Assembly (NCBI GenBank): GCA_026936335.1
Contig: JAPMXV010000033.1
Span: forward strand, 1 to 64,000
Direction of reading: 5' to 3'
Source of the DNA: Mantamonas sphyraenae
Taxonomy: Eukaryota; CRuMs; Mantamonadidae
DNA length: 64,000 nt
Position numbers and translations under genes: made by a program. The notes beneath the pieces are model-generated. The model did not search any database. It was not told where the DNA came from and was given only the letters and a program-made list of their open reading frames with translations. This document shows, one piece after another, positions 54,163-64,000 of this stretch. Each line of letters starts with the position of its first letter. Within the stretch, counting starts at the first letter, position 1.

Positions 54163-57100
54163 TCATTCCTCAGGAGCGTCTTGGGGAGACTCTCGATCTT
54201 GCTCTGTGTCCTCTCCACCTTCAGGTTGCTGTTGTTGGGCAGCTTCCTTCATCAAAAAGTCGATCCAGAGCTCACCGAGGCTCTGCTGGTCCGTGTTGCC
54301 CTGCTGCGAGGCAAGTTGCTGTTGAACGAGTTCGGTCTCCTCATCCGCCCACAATCCCAGTGCGGGACCCAGGTAGCTTGCGAGGCCCCATGTCTGTTGC
54401 GGGACGCCCAGACCCACTGCTTGCTTCTGTTCTTCGGTAAAGTCGAGGATGTTGGAGATGAGTTTGAGCACGTGCTGCTTCTTGTCCACCGAGGTGACAT
54501 AGCTGACAACGAGTTTGGCCACCAACTGCTTCTGGATATTGTCTTCGTCCACGTTGGATGTCATGCTAAGGCGTTGCAAGCTCTCCTGCAGAGCGTGGCG
54601 CAACTGCTTCGTTTCATCCAGAGCCTGGTCGCGCTCAGCACACGCTGCTCCCAGCTGTTTCTGTACACTGTCTGTGGCCGCTTGTGCTGCATCCAATGCC
54701 TGACGTAGCTCGTCTACTTGCGTTAGCTTTGCCATGGCCTCGTCTCGCGCGAGCTCTGTGGCTGCGAGCTGTTTGCGCACGCTCTCGAGTTCCAGGCGCA
54801 CTTCACTTTGCTGGTCCGCACTCATTTGCTTCAACACGCCCTGCAAATTGGTCAAGGCCTGCTCCTGAGTGGCCAGCTTCGATGCCAGGCTGTCGCGTTC
54901 GGCCTCGACGTCGCGCACGTGTTCCATGGCCTCGTCGAGCGCGGTGCCAAGCTCGTCGGCGGTCTGGCTGTGATGTCCTTTGCTCTCCTCCAACTGCTGC
55001 GTCAAATGTGCAATCTTGTCTTCGTACTCCAATTCGGTGGTGGAAAATTCGTCCTGGTTCTGCAGCAGCGCCTCCTTGAAGCGATCTCGCTCGCTCTCGG
55101 CCTTTTGCAACCGCTTCTGCAGCTCTGTGTCCTGTCCCTCCAGCTGCGTCAGAAGCTCAGTGCGATGGTGCTCCACCTTTGCAAGCTTTTCCATCAGCTG
55201 GCCAAAGTCTTGGTCGCGCTGGGCGAACGTCTGTGCGACCTTGTCGCACAGTGCCAACAGGGTATCGTCACTAGTGGCGTTGTTTGCCACACCTTGCAAC
55301 ACAGAGCGCATGTTCTCCAACTGCGCCAAGATGTGGTGCATATGGGCCTCCGATGCCTGCTCCTGCTCCTGGAAGATGAGTGAAGCGATGGGCTGCAGGT
55401 TGCCAGCCTCCTTGAGGGCAATGGCAGAAGATTGCAGCTCCTTGTTCATCGATGTGGCCACATTCAAGTCATCCTGCAAGGCCTCCTTTTCGATATTCAG
55501 TTGGTTTACCTGATCTTGCAGGTGACCAACGTCGGCAAGGGCTCGGGTAAGCTGCTGACTCAGCGACGACTCACTCTCCTGCCTGCGCTGTTCCGAGGAT
55601 TGCAACGCAGCAACTTCCTGCTGGAGCCGTTCGATTTCTCCCTGCTTCTTCTGAACATTCGACGTCGCTGCCTCCTCCACTGCCTCCAGCTCCTTCTCCT
55701 TCCCGGTCAGCTCCTCACGCAGTTCGTTCACCATTGCCTCCAGTTCTCCTGCAGACGCCTGGCTCTGTTCACGTGCTGCCTTCAGCTCTCCGTGCAGGCG
55801 CTCAATCTCTCCCTGCTTCTTCTGAACATTCGACGTCGCTGCCTCCTCCACTGCCTCCAGCTCCTTCTCCTTCCCAGCCAGTTCCTCACGCAGTTCGTTC
55901 ACCATTGCCTCCAGTTCTCCTGCAGACACCTGGCTCTGTTCACGTGCTGCCTTCAGCTCTCCCTGCAGGCGCTCAATCTCTCCCTGCTTCTTCTGAACAT
56001 TCGATGTCGCTGCCTCCTCCACTGCCTCCAGCTCCTTCTCCTTCCCGGTCAGCTCCTCACGCAGTTCGTTCACCATTGCCTCCAGTTCTCCTGCAGACGC
56101 CTGGCTCTGTTCACGTGCTGCCTTCAGCTCTCCCTGCAGGCGCTCAATCTCTCCCTGCTTCTTCTGAACATTCGACGTCGCTGCCTCCTCCACTGCCTCC
56201 AGCTCCTTCTCCTTCCCAGCCAGTTCCTCACGCAGTTCGTTCACCATTGCCTCCAGTTCTCCTGCAGACACCTGGCTCTGTTTCACGTGCTGCCTTCAGC
56301 TCTCCCTGCAGGCGCTCAATCTCTCCCTGCTTCTTCTGAACATTCGACGTCGCTGCCTCCTCCACTGCCTCCAGCTCTCCTTCTCCTTCCCAGCCAGCCT
56401 CCTCACGCAGACGCCTGGCTCGTTCACCATTGCCTTCAGCCTCCAGTCTCTCCTGCAGACGCCTGGCTCTGTTCACGTGCAGTTCCTGCCTTCAGCTCTC
56501 CCTGCAGGCGCTCAATCTCTCCTGCTGCTTCTTCTGAACATTCGACGTCGCTGCCTCCTCCACTGCCTCCAGCTCCTTCTCCTTCCCAGCCAGCTCCTCA
56601 CGCAGTTCGTTCACCATTGCCTCAGTTCTCCTGCAGACGCCTGGCTCATTCAGCTCTCCCTGCAGGCGCTCAATCTCTCCCTCTCTTCTGCATTCGACGC
56701 GCTGCCTCTCCTCCACTGCTCCAGCTCCTTCTCCTTCACGTGCTGCCTTCAGCTCTCTCCTGCACGCCTGGCTCTGTTCACGCTCTTCAGCTCTCCCTGC
56801 AGGCGCTGCTTCTTCTGAACATTCGACGTCGCTGCCTCCTCCACTGCCTCCAGTTCCTTCTCCTTCCCGGCCAGTTCCTCACGCAGTTCGTTCACCATTG
56901 CCTCCAGTTCTCCTGCAGACGCCTGGCTCTGTTCACGTGCTGCCTTCAGCTCTCCCTGCAGGCGCTCAATCTCTCCCTGCTTCTTCTGAACATTCGACGT
57001 CGCTGCCTCCTCCACTGCCTCCAGCTCCTTCTCCTTCCCGGCCAGTTCCTCACGCAGTCCGTTCACCATTGCCTCCAGTTCTCCTGCAGACGCCTGGCTC

Positions 57101-58550
57101 TGTTCACGTGCTGCCTTCAGCTCTCCCTGCAGGCGCTCAATCTCTCCCTGCTTCTTCTGAACATTCGACGTCGCTGCCTCCTCCACTGCCTCCAGCTCCT
57201 TCTCCTTCCCAGCCAGCTCCTCACGCAGTTCGTTCACCATTGCCTCCAGTTCTCCTGCAGACGCCTGGCTCTGTTCACGTGCTGCCTTCAGCTCTCCCTG
57301 CAGGCGCTCAATCTCTCCCTGCTTCTTCTGAACATTCGACGTCGCTGCCTCCTCCACTGCCTCCAGTTCCTTCTCCTTCCCGGCCAGTTCCTCACGCAGT
57401 TCGTTCACCATTGCCTCCAGTTCTCCTGCAGACGCCTGGCTCTGTTCACGTGCTGCCTTCAGCTCCCCTTGCAGGCGCTCAATCTCTCCATGCTTCTTCT
57501 GAACATTCGACGTCGCTGCCTCCTCCACTGCCTCCAGTTCCTTCTCCTTCCCAGCCAGTTCCTCACGCAGTTCGTTCACCATTGCCTCCAGTTCTCCTGC
57601 AGACGCCTGGCTCTGTTCACGTGCTGCCTTCAGCTCTCCTTGCAGCTGCTCAATCTCCTCATGGTTCGCCTTCAGACGCTGCAATTGCTCTTGGTACCTT
57701 TCTGCTACGTCCCGTTTGGCTGTCTCCTCCTCCTGCAATCGTGCGCGAGCTGTGGCCAGCTCGGCCCGCAGATTCTCCGCTCCGTTCCCCTGTGCCAAAC
57801 GCGTCTCCAGGCTAACAATCTGTTTTCGCTGGATCTCTACGGTCTCCAATGCGGCCTGGAGCTGGTCGTGTACGTCGTAGCTTTCGTCTCCGTCCAACGG
57901 CACTGCTAGCAGGGACGGCGAGGCGCTCACGCTTGGCGACCGCTCCCGCGTGTCACTCTGTGTCTTCATCGACTCCACCTCCTGGCGCAGGCCCTCAGCA
58001 CGTTGTTCAAGCTCACGAATCCGCTCGTCCCGCAGCCGCAGCTCGTTCTCGTGCTTCGCCGCTTCAATCTGCGCATCCAACTGCTCCAGTTCCCCGTTTC
58101 CGGACCCGGCGTTTGCCACCTCCTCAAACTGCAAGCACAGAGTCTGATACTTCTCCTTCTCCAGAGCAAGTTCCTCCTGCATTGCGGGCCCATTGTGTGT
58201 CAGTCCGTGTGACATCCACATCTCTCTTCCAGCTCTGCGCCCACTTCCTACTCACCGTTTTCGCGCTCACTTCCCGTCGCAATCTTTCAATTTCTTCGGT
58301 CCGCTCGTCGTGTTGGGTCTCCACCTCTTCGTCCGTCACATCCCCGTACGGATCATAGTATGTCTGCGTGGCCATGTAAGTCTCCTGTGCCCTCCACATG
58401 CACTCCTCCTCCCTCTCCCGGCCGCCGTTTCAACCTCCGAAAACGTACGTCATTCGCTTGTCCCTCTGCGTCAGCCTCCTTGATTTCCTGCACCATGCTT
58501 CCGGTCACTTCCGACACCGCATTTCCAATCTCTGCCAACGCTCCCCACAT
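54163..58550 (-). CDS. GMAP-210/Rud3-type golgin, repeat region disrupted
   Basis: Exons 58550-58449, 58384-58256 and 58176-54163 (introns 64 and 79 bp, phase 0). The N-terminus MWGALAEIGNAVSEVTGSMV is an amphipathic, Ser/Thr/Gly-rich helix like the ALPS lipid sensor of GMAP-210. A very long coiled coil follows, built largely of a 57-residue repeat (see repeat entry). The C-terminal part IQKQLVAKLVVSYVT with LKLISNILDFTEEQKQAVGL fits the GRAB domain that binds ARF1 on cis-Golgi membranes. The family tethers vesicles. Between about 56286 and 56820 the frame breaks several times in scrambled repeat fragments, so the true middle is unknown. The start is 46 bp after the ankyrin-PH stop. Myosin-like coiled coils are the alternative. 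Confidence 0.78.
55620..57660 (-). repeat. About twelve 171-bp tandem repeats in the golgin
   Basis: The unit encodes 57 residues from GEIERLQGELKAAREQSQAS to NVQKKQ. Nine copies are nearly identical: four at 55620-56286 and five at 56820-57660. The middle (56286-56820) holds two or three damaged copies with many small deletions and swapped fragments. Near-identity of the intact copies shows recent amplification or gene conversion. The damaged block may be a collapsed or wrongly assembled region. Confidence 0.88.
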
Positions 58551-58596
58551 TCTTGGACGCGACTGCACTTTGCATGCGCCTGCGCAACCCCTCGTT

Positions 58597-60061
58597 TCAT
58601 TCGTCATCCCGCACACCAAGCTGCCTCAGAGACGCCAGCTCTTCCTCGGACAGGTGCTGCGACAGTCGCGCACTGTTCACATGGTTGCGCTTTGCTGCTT
58701 TGATCAGGGATGACGTCGCCTCTAGGCTCATCTTCTGCACAGCCACAAACTCCCTGTCCCAGTGCTGGTGCTTGCTGCTCACCCACTTGTTGCAATGAGC
58801 CATCCACGTCGACAGTGCTTTTGAATCGTCGGCCACAAACGTATAGTCGCGTCTGCCTGGCACAGCCACCGTAAAAGCGTGCTCTTTGCCCACTGTCCCG
58901 TCCTCAATCACCTCTACAAAGCTGCGCAGATCCAGCATCCCTTTTTGCTTCTTCTTCCGCTCGTCCTCAAAGTACCGCAAAATGGGTCCGCTTGCTACCA
59001 CCCATCGCTTCTTCCAGTTGCGACGCACTTCGCCCCGCTTTGTGAGGTACCCTTCGAGATCCACCTCCTCAAGAGATGGAGGCTGCATGTGCACCAGATC
59101 TTCCTGAGAGAGAGAGAGAGAGAGAGAGAGCGTGTGTGGTGTGTTAGCATCCGACAGCAGTGTTCTTCACCATGCCCACCTCTGCCCTGCGTACACTGAT
59201 GGTTTCCGCCAACGCCGTCAACCAGCGCTGCACGTCCGAGTCTTCGTCGCTGCCTTCCTCTTTGTACATGTGGATTGTGAGTGCGCCGGTTGCCGTTACC
59301 ACATCGATGCAGTGCTCCAAATGGTGAATGTCTGCGTGCAGCGCGTGCACAGAACGCAGTGACGACAACGGAATGACCGCCAGCGGCTCGTTTGCAAACT
59401 GATACCAGCACATTGCCCCATGGATGTCAGTGGCTCGTACACCTCCCTCCTCCCATCTCTTTTTCCCGCTTCAAATTACGCTGTATCCCTCATAGATCTC
59501 AAGCGTGCGACTTGTCAGAAAGGCCCAGTGGTCCATCCAGTCCTCTTTCTTTGTAAACGGCGTCACCGTCACGCTCAGCAGCCGGATCCAGCCCACAGTG
59601 ACCGTATCGTTGACGTTGCAGCCCACAAAGGGCATCCCTTCTTCCAGTTCGCCGCTGTACGTGGCTGCCAACGTGGCCACCACTTCTTTGTGTCGAGCCT
59701 CGTTCTCGCTGCTCGGCGTCACTTGTTCCAGCAACTGCAGTGCGTTGCAGTCGTCTTGCACACTGCGAAAGTAAACGTTGCACCCGTAGGACAGGAGGGT
59801 GAGCACACAATCGTACGACCCGCTGCTGGCGGCCACCAACAAAGGAGTGCGGCCCTCCGAGTCCAGGATGTCCACAGGCAGAGCATGCTCCAGCAGAAGC
59901 TTCAATGCAGTGACGTGATTGCGCCGTGCCGCTTCATGGCCGGCCTCCCCGTACAGGTAGGCACGCTGTTCCAACAGCAGCCCCAGCCGGGTTGTGTTGT
60001 TGCTTTCCACAGCCTCCATCACAGCAGCGTCCGACGATGAAGAGTCCGAGGTGGTCGACAT
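58597..60061 (-). CDS. Ankyrin-PH-PH domain protein
   Basis: Exons 60061-59480, 59398-59180 and 59103-58597 (introns 81 and 76 bp, phase 0) encode 435 residues. The N-terminal 110 residues hold about three ankyrin repeats (AVMEAVESNNTTRLGLLLEQ, HEAARRNHVTALKLLLEH, RTPLLVAASSGSYDCVLTLL). A PH-like domain follows (about 145-265: WMDHWAFLTSRTLEIYEGYS, DVQRWLTALAETI). A second, clear PH domain is at 275-385: LEGYLTKRGEVRRNWKKRWV, LRYFEDERKKKQKGMLDL, WMAHCNKWV. A helical tail ends RQLGVRDDE. PH domains bind phosphoinositides, so a membrane-signalling adaptor is inferred. Intron 2 has a (CT)n polypyrimidine tract. Divergent from TIM50 across 96 bp. Confidence 0.82.
59106..59131 (-). repeat. (CT)n tract at intron acceptor
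   Basis: A pure CT repeat directly before the AG of intron 2 of the ankyrin-PH gene. It serves as the polypyrimidine tract; length change could affect splicing. Confidence 0.8.
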
Positions 60062-60157
60062 TGTGTGTTTGGAGCGCTATGGCAAGTATGTGTGCACTGT
60101 CTGGCGTGCAGTTGCAAACGACAATGCTTGCTCCTGCTCGCGCAGAGCCAGTCGAAA

Positions 60158-61359
60158 ATGATCCATCGCGCCACCGGTCTGATGGCCCCTCTCACTCGTG
60201 CTGGCGCAGGCACTGTCCTTCGCAGTGCAGTGCGCCGTTCGGCTGCAACTGTGTCCCGCTCCGCTGTGTCACGGTCTGTCGCGAGGCCCGCGGTTGCTGC
60301 TGCCACGAGGACGACGCCATGCACACGCCTCTTTTCCAGCGCAGTGCAACGTGGAGGCGTTCTGGCTGCTCGCCAGGTGTCCTCTGCACAGCCTTTGGTT
60401 CTGAACACTGGCCAAGAGGCCCAGTCGTCCGCTGTGCGTGGCCTGGGTGTGGCTCTCGGCCTGGCGGCAGTCGCTGGCGTCATCCACCGCTCTACCGTGT
60501 GGGCGGATGACACACCCACAAAGCCCACCGAGGACGCAGCGGTCGACTCGCAAGATGAAGAGCCTCAGGAGGACGATGAAAAGCCCAGCGAGTCTCTGTT
60601 TTCCTCTCTGGGGGGAATGTTTAGCGAATTTGTCGATGTGCGTTCCGGCGGATTTCCACGCAGCCAGCGAGTCAGCCCTTCCAGCACAGTGGTCACTCAC
60701 ACAGCTCCCCCGGCCGTCCCCAGTCCTTTTCAAAGCCACCCGAGGGTGATTTGTTGCCTGATGTTCAGGACGAAAGGTTCCAGCCCAAGTACACCATTGT
60801 CGTCTCGTTGGAAGGCTTCCTCATGCATCCCAAATGGACGCAAGAGGACGGATGGTCGTTCAAGAAGCGTCGACACTGGGCCAAGTTCCTCTCTCGCTTG
60901 GCCACCAACTACGAGGTGGTCATCTTCACCTCGGAAAGCTTCCTAAGCGTCGCCGAGTTTATGCAGGTCATCGAAGAGAAGGCTGGACCCGTGGGCTACT
61001 TCTTCTTCCGTGACTCGTGCTATCAGAGTGAGGATGGGTGGATCAAGGATCTGCGCAAGCTGAACCGCGACCTGTCGCGTGTGATTGTTCTAGATCCCAG
61101 TTCGGTGGCCACGCAGCACAACGCAGAGAATGTCCTGCCGGGACTCAAGGAATGGGACGGCAAGCAAGACAACTATCTCATGGATTTGGCCTTCTTCTTG
61201 GACCATATGCTCACGCTCGACGTCGATGTGCGTGAGTTTTTCAACATCAACCGCGACCGCGACCTCGTCGCGAATTACAGAGGGATCGGCCGTCAGCGCC
61301 AGCGCAGCGTGGAGAATACTGTCGATCGGTTGTTTGAGCGAGCGCGAGGGGGGCGTTGA
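60158..61359 (+). CDS. TIMM50: TIM50, mitochondrial inner membrane translocase subunit
   Basis: Exons 60158-60637 and 60724-61359 (86-bp intron, phase 0), 371 residues. The N-terminus is a long Arg/Ser/Ala presequence (MIHRATGLMAPLTRAGAGTV...), with one TM (VRGLGVALGLAAVAGVIH). The FCP/NIF-like domain has PPEGDLLPDV, YTIVVSLEGFLMHPKWT, YEVVIFTSESFLSVAEF, YFFFRDSCYQSEDGWIKDL, LNRDLSRVIVLDPSS and NLMDLAFFLDHM-like NYLMDLAFFL. The catalytic DxDxT of phosphatases is replaced by SLEGF, as normal for TIM50, so it should be inactive and receive preproteins in the intermembrane space for TIM23. Confidence 0.92.
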
Positions 61360-61382
61360 ATGTAAGCTGCAGGAATCGGCAG

Positions 61383-64000
61383 ATGTGTGCGCACATGTGC
61401 CCAACACCAAATCCTCACCTCCCCATGGGATCTCCACGGCCGGCTAACCTAGTTTGCGGCCTAATTGGGTTGGGCATTGCCATCCACAGTGGATTTTGGG
61501 TGGCCAAGGCATATGGTGCGGTGGAAAGCTGGACGGTTGTGATGCTGCCTGCGATCCTGACGACAGCTCTGCTGAGCCTTTATGCGCGCCTGTACTCCGG
61601 CAAACTGTCAAAGAAAGTGTTGTGGGGTCACTGGCGTGTGGCCCAAATGGGCACCATCATCGCACTGTTTGCCTGCATCACGCTCTGCTTGCAAACGGCC
61701 GAATTGGAAGCAAGCACAAATCGGCTCCTGCTTCGGAACAACGGGCCTTTCAAGTATGTCTCCACGTGCACGTTTAAGTATCATCTCGACAAACCTCCCA
61801 TGCGGCTGAATCGGGCTGACCACCCGCATGTGGTGGTTGTGCTTGACGTCGACTCTCCAGCCCTCTACCGAATTGAAGGTGAGTGTGTTCCCGCGCCCTA
61901 ACTTTGGACATCACTTGGATAGCAAACTCACATTGCACGGGCTTCACGTTTTCGAAACTTTCCAAATGCGGCAGTGTCGTCGTCGTCGCACGTGTTCAGC
62001 CCGAACATCTCCCTCCACCGCACAAACCCATTCGACACGTGGGGCTCTTTGAAGCTTAATGCTTCCAAAGAGGTACAGGTTCACAAAGATGGAACCGCGT
62101 GCTTGAGTTTGGGGCAATGGTGAGTTTGCGGTCGTCGTGCGGAGTTTGGCATTTCGTGTTGTTCTGACATTTTCTGGTTCCCTCCCCCCAGGTTTGTTCT
62201 CGCAACGCTCGACCCGCCAGAGAAAGCTTTCAAGGCGAGAAACAGGAATGTCATCATCAACGTGCGCAAGGAGGGCTCCAAATGCCCGGCCCCGCCGTCC
62301 CTTCACGCCTTTGAACTCGAAGTGCCTTGGGGCAACGTCAGCACACATGCGGTGAATTTGCCTCACAGTGCCTACGTGACAATCCGCACACAAGGAGATG
62401 TACACATGCTTGTGGGATCCCCCAACCCACCCACACTCGAGCTCGGCTCGGCAGCAAAGTACCGAGGAGGCACGCTTTCCCGCTGCTTCCCGGCGGGCAA
62501 CTGGATAATCGGCTTCTGGGTTGCGAAGCCCGAGAAGAACCCAGTATCTCCGGAAGGGGACGAATTGTTCACAAAGCGCATCCACGTGTTGCAAACCCTC
62601 AACGAAACAGGCTGTGATCCATTCTTCACGCGCTCTGTGCTTCGCAATAAGGGCACAACGTACGCAATGGACCAAGGAAACGACCTGGGATGGATGTATG
62701 GGGCCCCTCTACACCTGGACACACGCAATACCACATTCGTCCACGTGCAAGGCAACGATGTCGCCGCTCACCCGTTTGGCGTCGTCTCAAACACCACCAC
62801 AGTTGCAAACGCCACCACAGAGGCGCAGGTGCTGGCCATCATCAGCACCCTCCTCCAGGGTGGGCATGACGTGCTTGCCTTTAGCGGAAGTGAGCGTGTG
62901 GATGTCGTGCTGGACGCGACATTGCTGCCTGTGAACGGCACACCGGTCCAGATCGTGCTGCAGGCTGGTGTGGCACAATGGGTACAGTGGGATGTTGTTG
63001 GCAGCCCAGCTCCCTTCCGCCTGGGAGCAACAGAGAGGTCGGAAGACGTGGATGTGCTCCTTGCGTCTGGCAGCACAGAACGCCTTGATCGAGCGTCGGT
63101 CAGCTGCCACATGCCAGGAAGATCGTTCGCTCAGCTGCGCTCCCGCGTTTCCGGCTCATACAACATATTTGCTGAACGCATGGCCAACACAAGCTCGTGT
63201 GGTGGCCCCGTTGCGGAACCATGGAGTCATTGCTTGGACACCACGGACTACACCCTCGGGGTGCAGCTCACACCACCCCTAGGTTGGTTCGCTCTGGCGC
63301 TGTTGTTTTTCACTGGCATGGTCTCTGCGCTGGACATGGATGATGAACAGCTCCTGGTGCGCACACGTATTCGCTTGGCCGTGCGTGAAGGCATCTTTCT
63401 TGTTCTCCTTGGGCTGGAGTTGCTCATCATCAGCGCAAACAACTCGTTGACCAGCGTAGCCTCGCACATTGTGCCTATTCTCCTCTTTTTGGGCTACGTG
63501 GTTCAGCTGGAGAGAAACAAGGACGAAATCAGCGGAGCCGCCTTTCCCAGCCTCTCTGTGCTTCCAGCCACCATTCTCGCGCTTTATATTATCTGGGGAA
63601 CTGTGGGAATCGATGTGGATGCCATGTGCATCGCAGCCATCGCAGGAGGCACTATCTCGAGCCTCATCGCCTTTGTGCTGCCAGATTCGCACCCTGAAGC
63701 CATCAAAACCCTCGTCAAGGTGTTTTTGACTGACGGAGCACGCCCACAGCGGTTGGTTGAACCCAGCAACACAACTGCCTGGCGTAGTGCTCCGTTTGTG
63801 GACTGCTACGGGGTCCGGCGGCAAACACGGCTCACCCACGGCTTGCCTCGCGATGAAAATGGCCGTCCACCCGTGGTTAGGCAAGACCAGCTTTTGCCTG
63901 TGCAAGAGTTGGCGTTGCGACGTGGTGTCGAACACATCGTATGGTTCGTGGGAACCTTGGTCATCTCCTTGTTCGCTACGGATGTGTTCTGGAACATTGC
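61383..64000 (+). CDS. Large polytopic membrane glycoprotein, cut by window edge
   Basis: Exons 61383-61878, 61975-62119 and 62192 to beyond 64000 (introns 96 and 72 bp, phases 1 and 2). The frame stays open to the end, about 815 residues so far. The N-terminus has three hydrophobic segments (LVCGLIGLGIAIHSGFWV, TVVMLPAILTTALLSLYARL, MGTIIALFACITLCLQ). A soluble region of about 400 residues with many N-x-S/T sites (NISLH, NETG, NTTF, NATT, NTSS) follows, so it should be extracellular or lumenal. Then at least six TM helices, for example LGWFALALLFFTGMVSAL and EGIFLVLLGLELLIISA. Layout resembles a receptor or transporter with a large ectodomain; no family recognised. An alternative start is at 61425 (MGSPRP). 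The start is 24 bp after TIM50. Confidence 0.72.

Noticed and set aside
55620-57660. Regular direct repeats as a possible CRISPR array or satellite
   Set aside because: Repeats are 171 bp, in frame and coding, without spacers; eukaryotic gene context.
55432-57909. Plus-strand frame of 825 residues rich in Leu and Cys
   Set aside because: It is the exact antisense of the golgin repeats; periodic sequence keeps it open. The minus strand gives a real coiled coil and GRAB-like end.
58353-58700. Joining the ankyrin-PH gene to the golgin as one gene
   Set aside because: It needs a 37 to 49 bp intron; a stop after the PH tail and a good golgin-like start MWGALAEIGN 46 bp later favour two genes.

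Overview
This window is nuclear DNA from a compact, GC-rich eukaryote, most likely a free-living flagellated protist. The evidence is split genes with short GT-AG introns (mostly 56 to 260 bp), a class II tRNA-Leu with a Pol III terminator, polyubiquitin, eIF1A, eIF2-alpha, TIM50, SAR1 and a golgin. A kinesin-2-like motor and a MOK-type kinase point to cilia or flagella. Gene density is about one per 2 kb. An apusomonad-like or choanoflagellate-like lineage would fit, but I cannot fix the species from sequence alone.

Layout. 1-7.3 kb: hypothetical gene end, tRNA-Leu, METTL3/IME4-type methyltransferase, ankyrin protein, LRR protein (3' end disrupted), eIF1A, organellar-type AspRS, small membrane protein. 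7.4-16.3 kb: C2H2 zinc-finger protein, a doubtful secreted low-complexity protein, IQ-motif protein, cytosolic TrpRS, five-unit polyubiquitin. 16.7-25.7 kb: membrane protein, kinesin with a novel repeat tail, small secreted protein, PB1/zinc-finger protein, BRCT-WGR-PARP (one-base frameshift). 25.8-37.2 kb: PPX1/prune phosphoesterase, MOK kinase, aminoacylase-1, PTPS-family protein, eIF2-alpha, tRNA dimethylallyltransferase, a 69-residue membrane protein, and three paralogous mannose-6-phosphate-receptor-like (MRH) membrane proteins. 37.2-47.4 kb: large unidentified protein (frameshift), membrane-anchored amine oxidase, SAR1, mitochondrial mL54, F-box/beta-helix protein. 47.4-64 kb: 1,840-residue protein with an atypical-kinase-like centre and LRR tail, a signal-peptide membrane protein, a GMAP-210/Rud3-type golgin with about twelve 171-bp repeats, ankyrin-PH-PH protein, TIM50, and a large polytopic glycoprotein cut by the window edge.

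Themes. Many genes sit head to head across 27 to 145 bp and so probably share promoters (eIF1A/AspRS, eIF2-alpha/TRIT1, MRH2/MRH3, PARP/PPX1, ankyrin-PH/TIM50). Start codons tend to lie in an A/C-rich context (CAACATG or CAACCATG). The secretory pathway is well represented: SAR1, golgin, MRH receptors and several signal-peptide membrane proteins. So is translation: eIF1A, eIF2-alpha, two aminoacyl-tRNA synthetases, a tRNA modifier and mL54. Poly-serine runs occur in about ten unrelated proteins. All exon boundaries were read by eye from GT-AG sites and phase agreement; no alignment or search was run.
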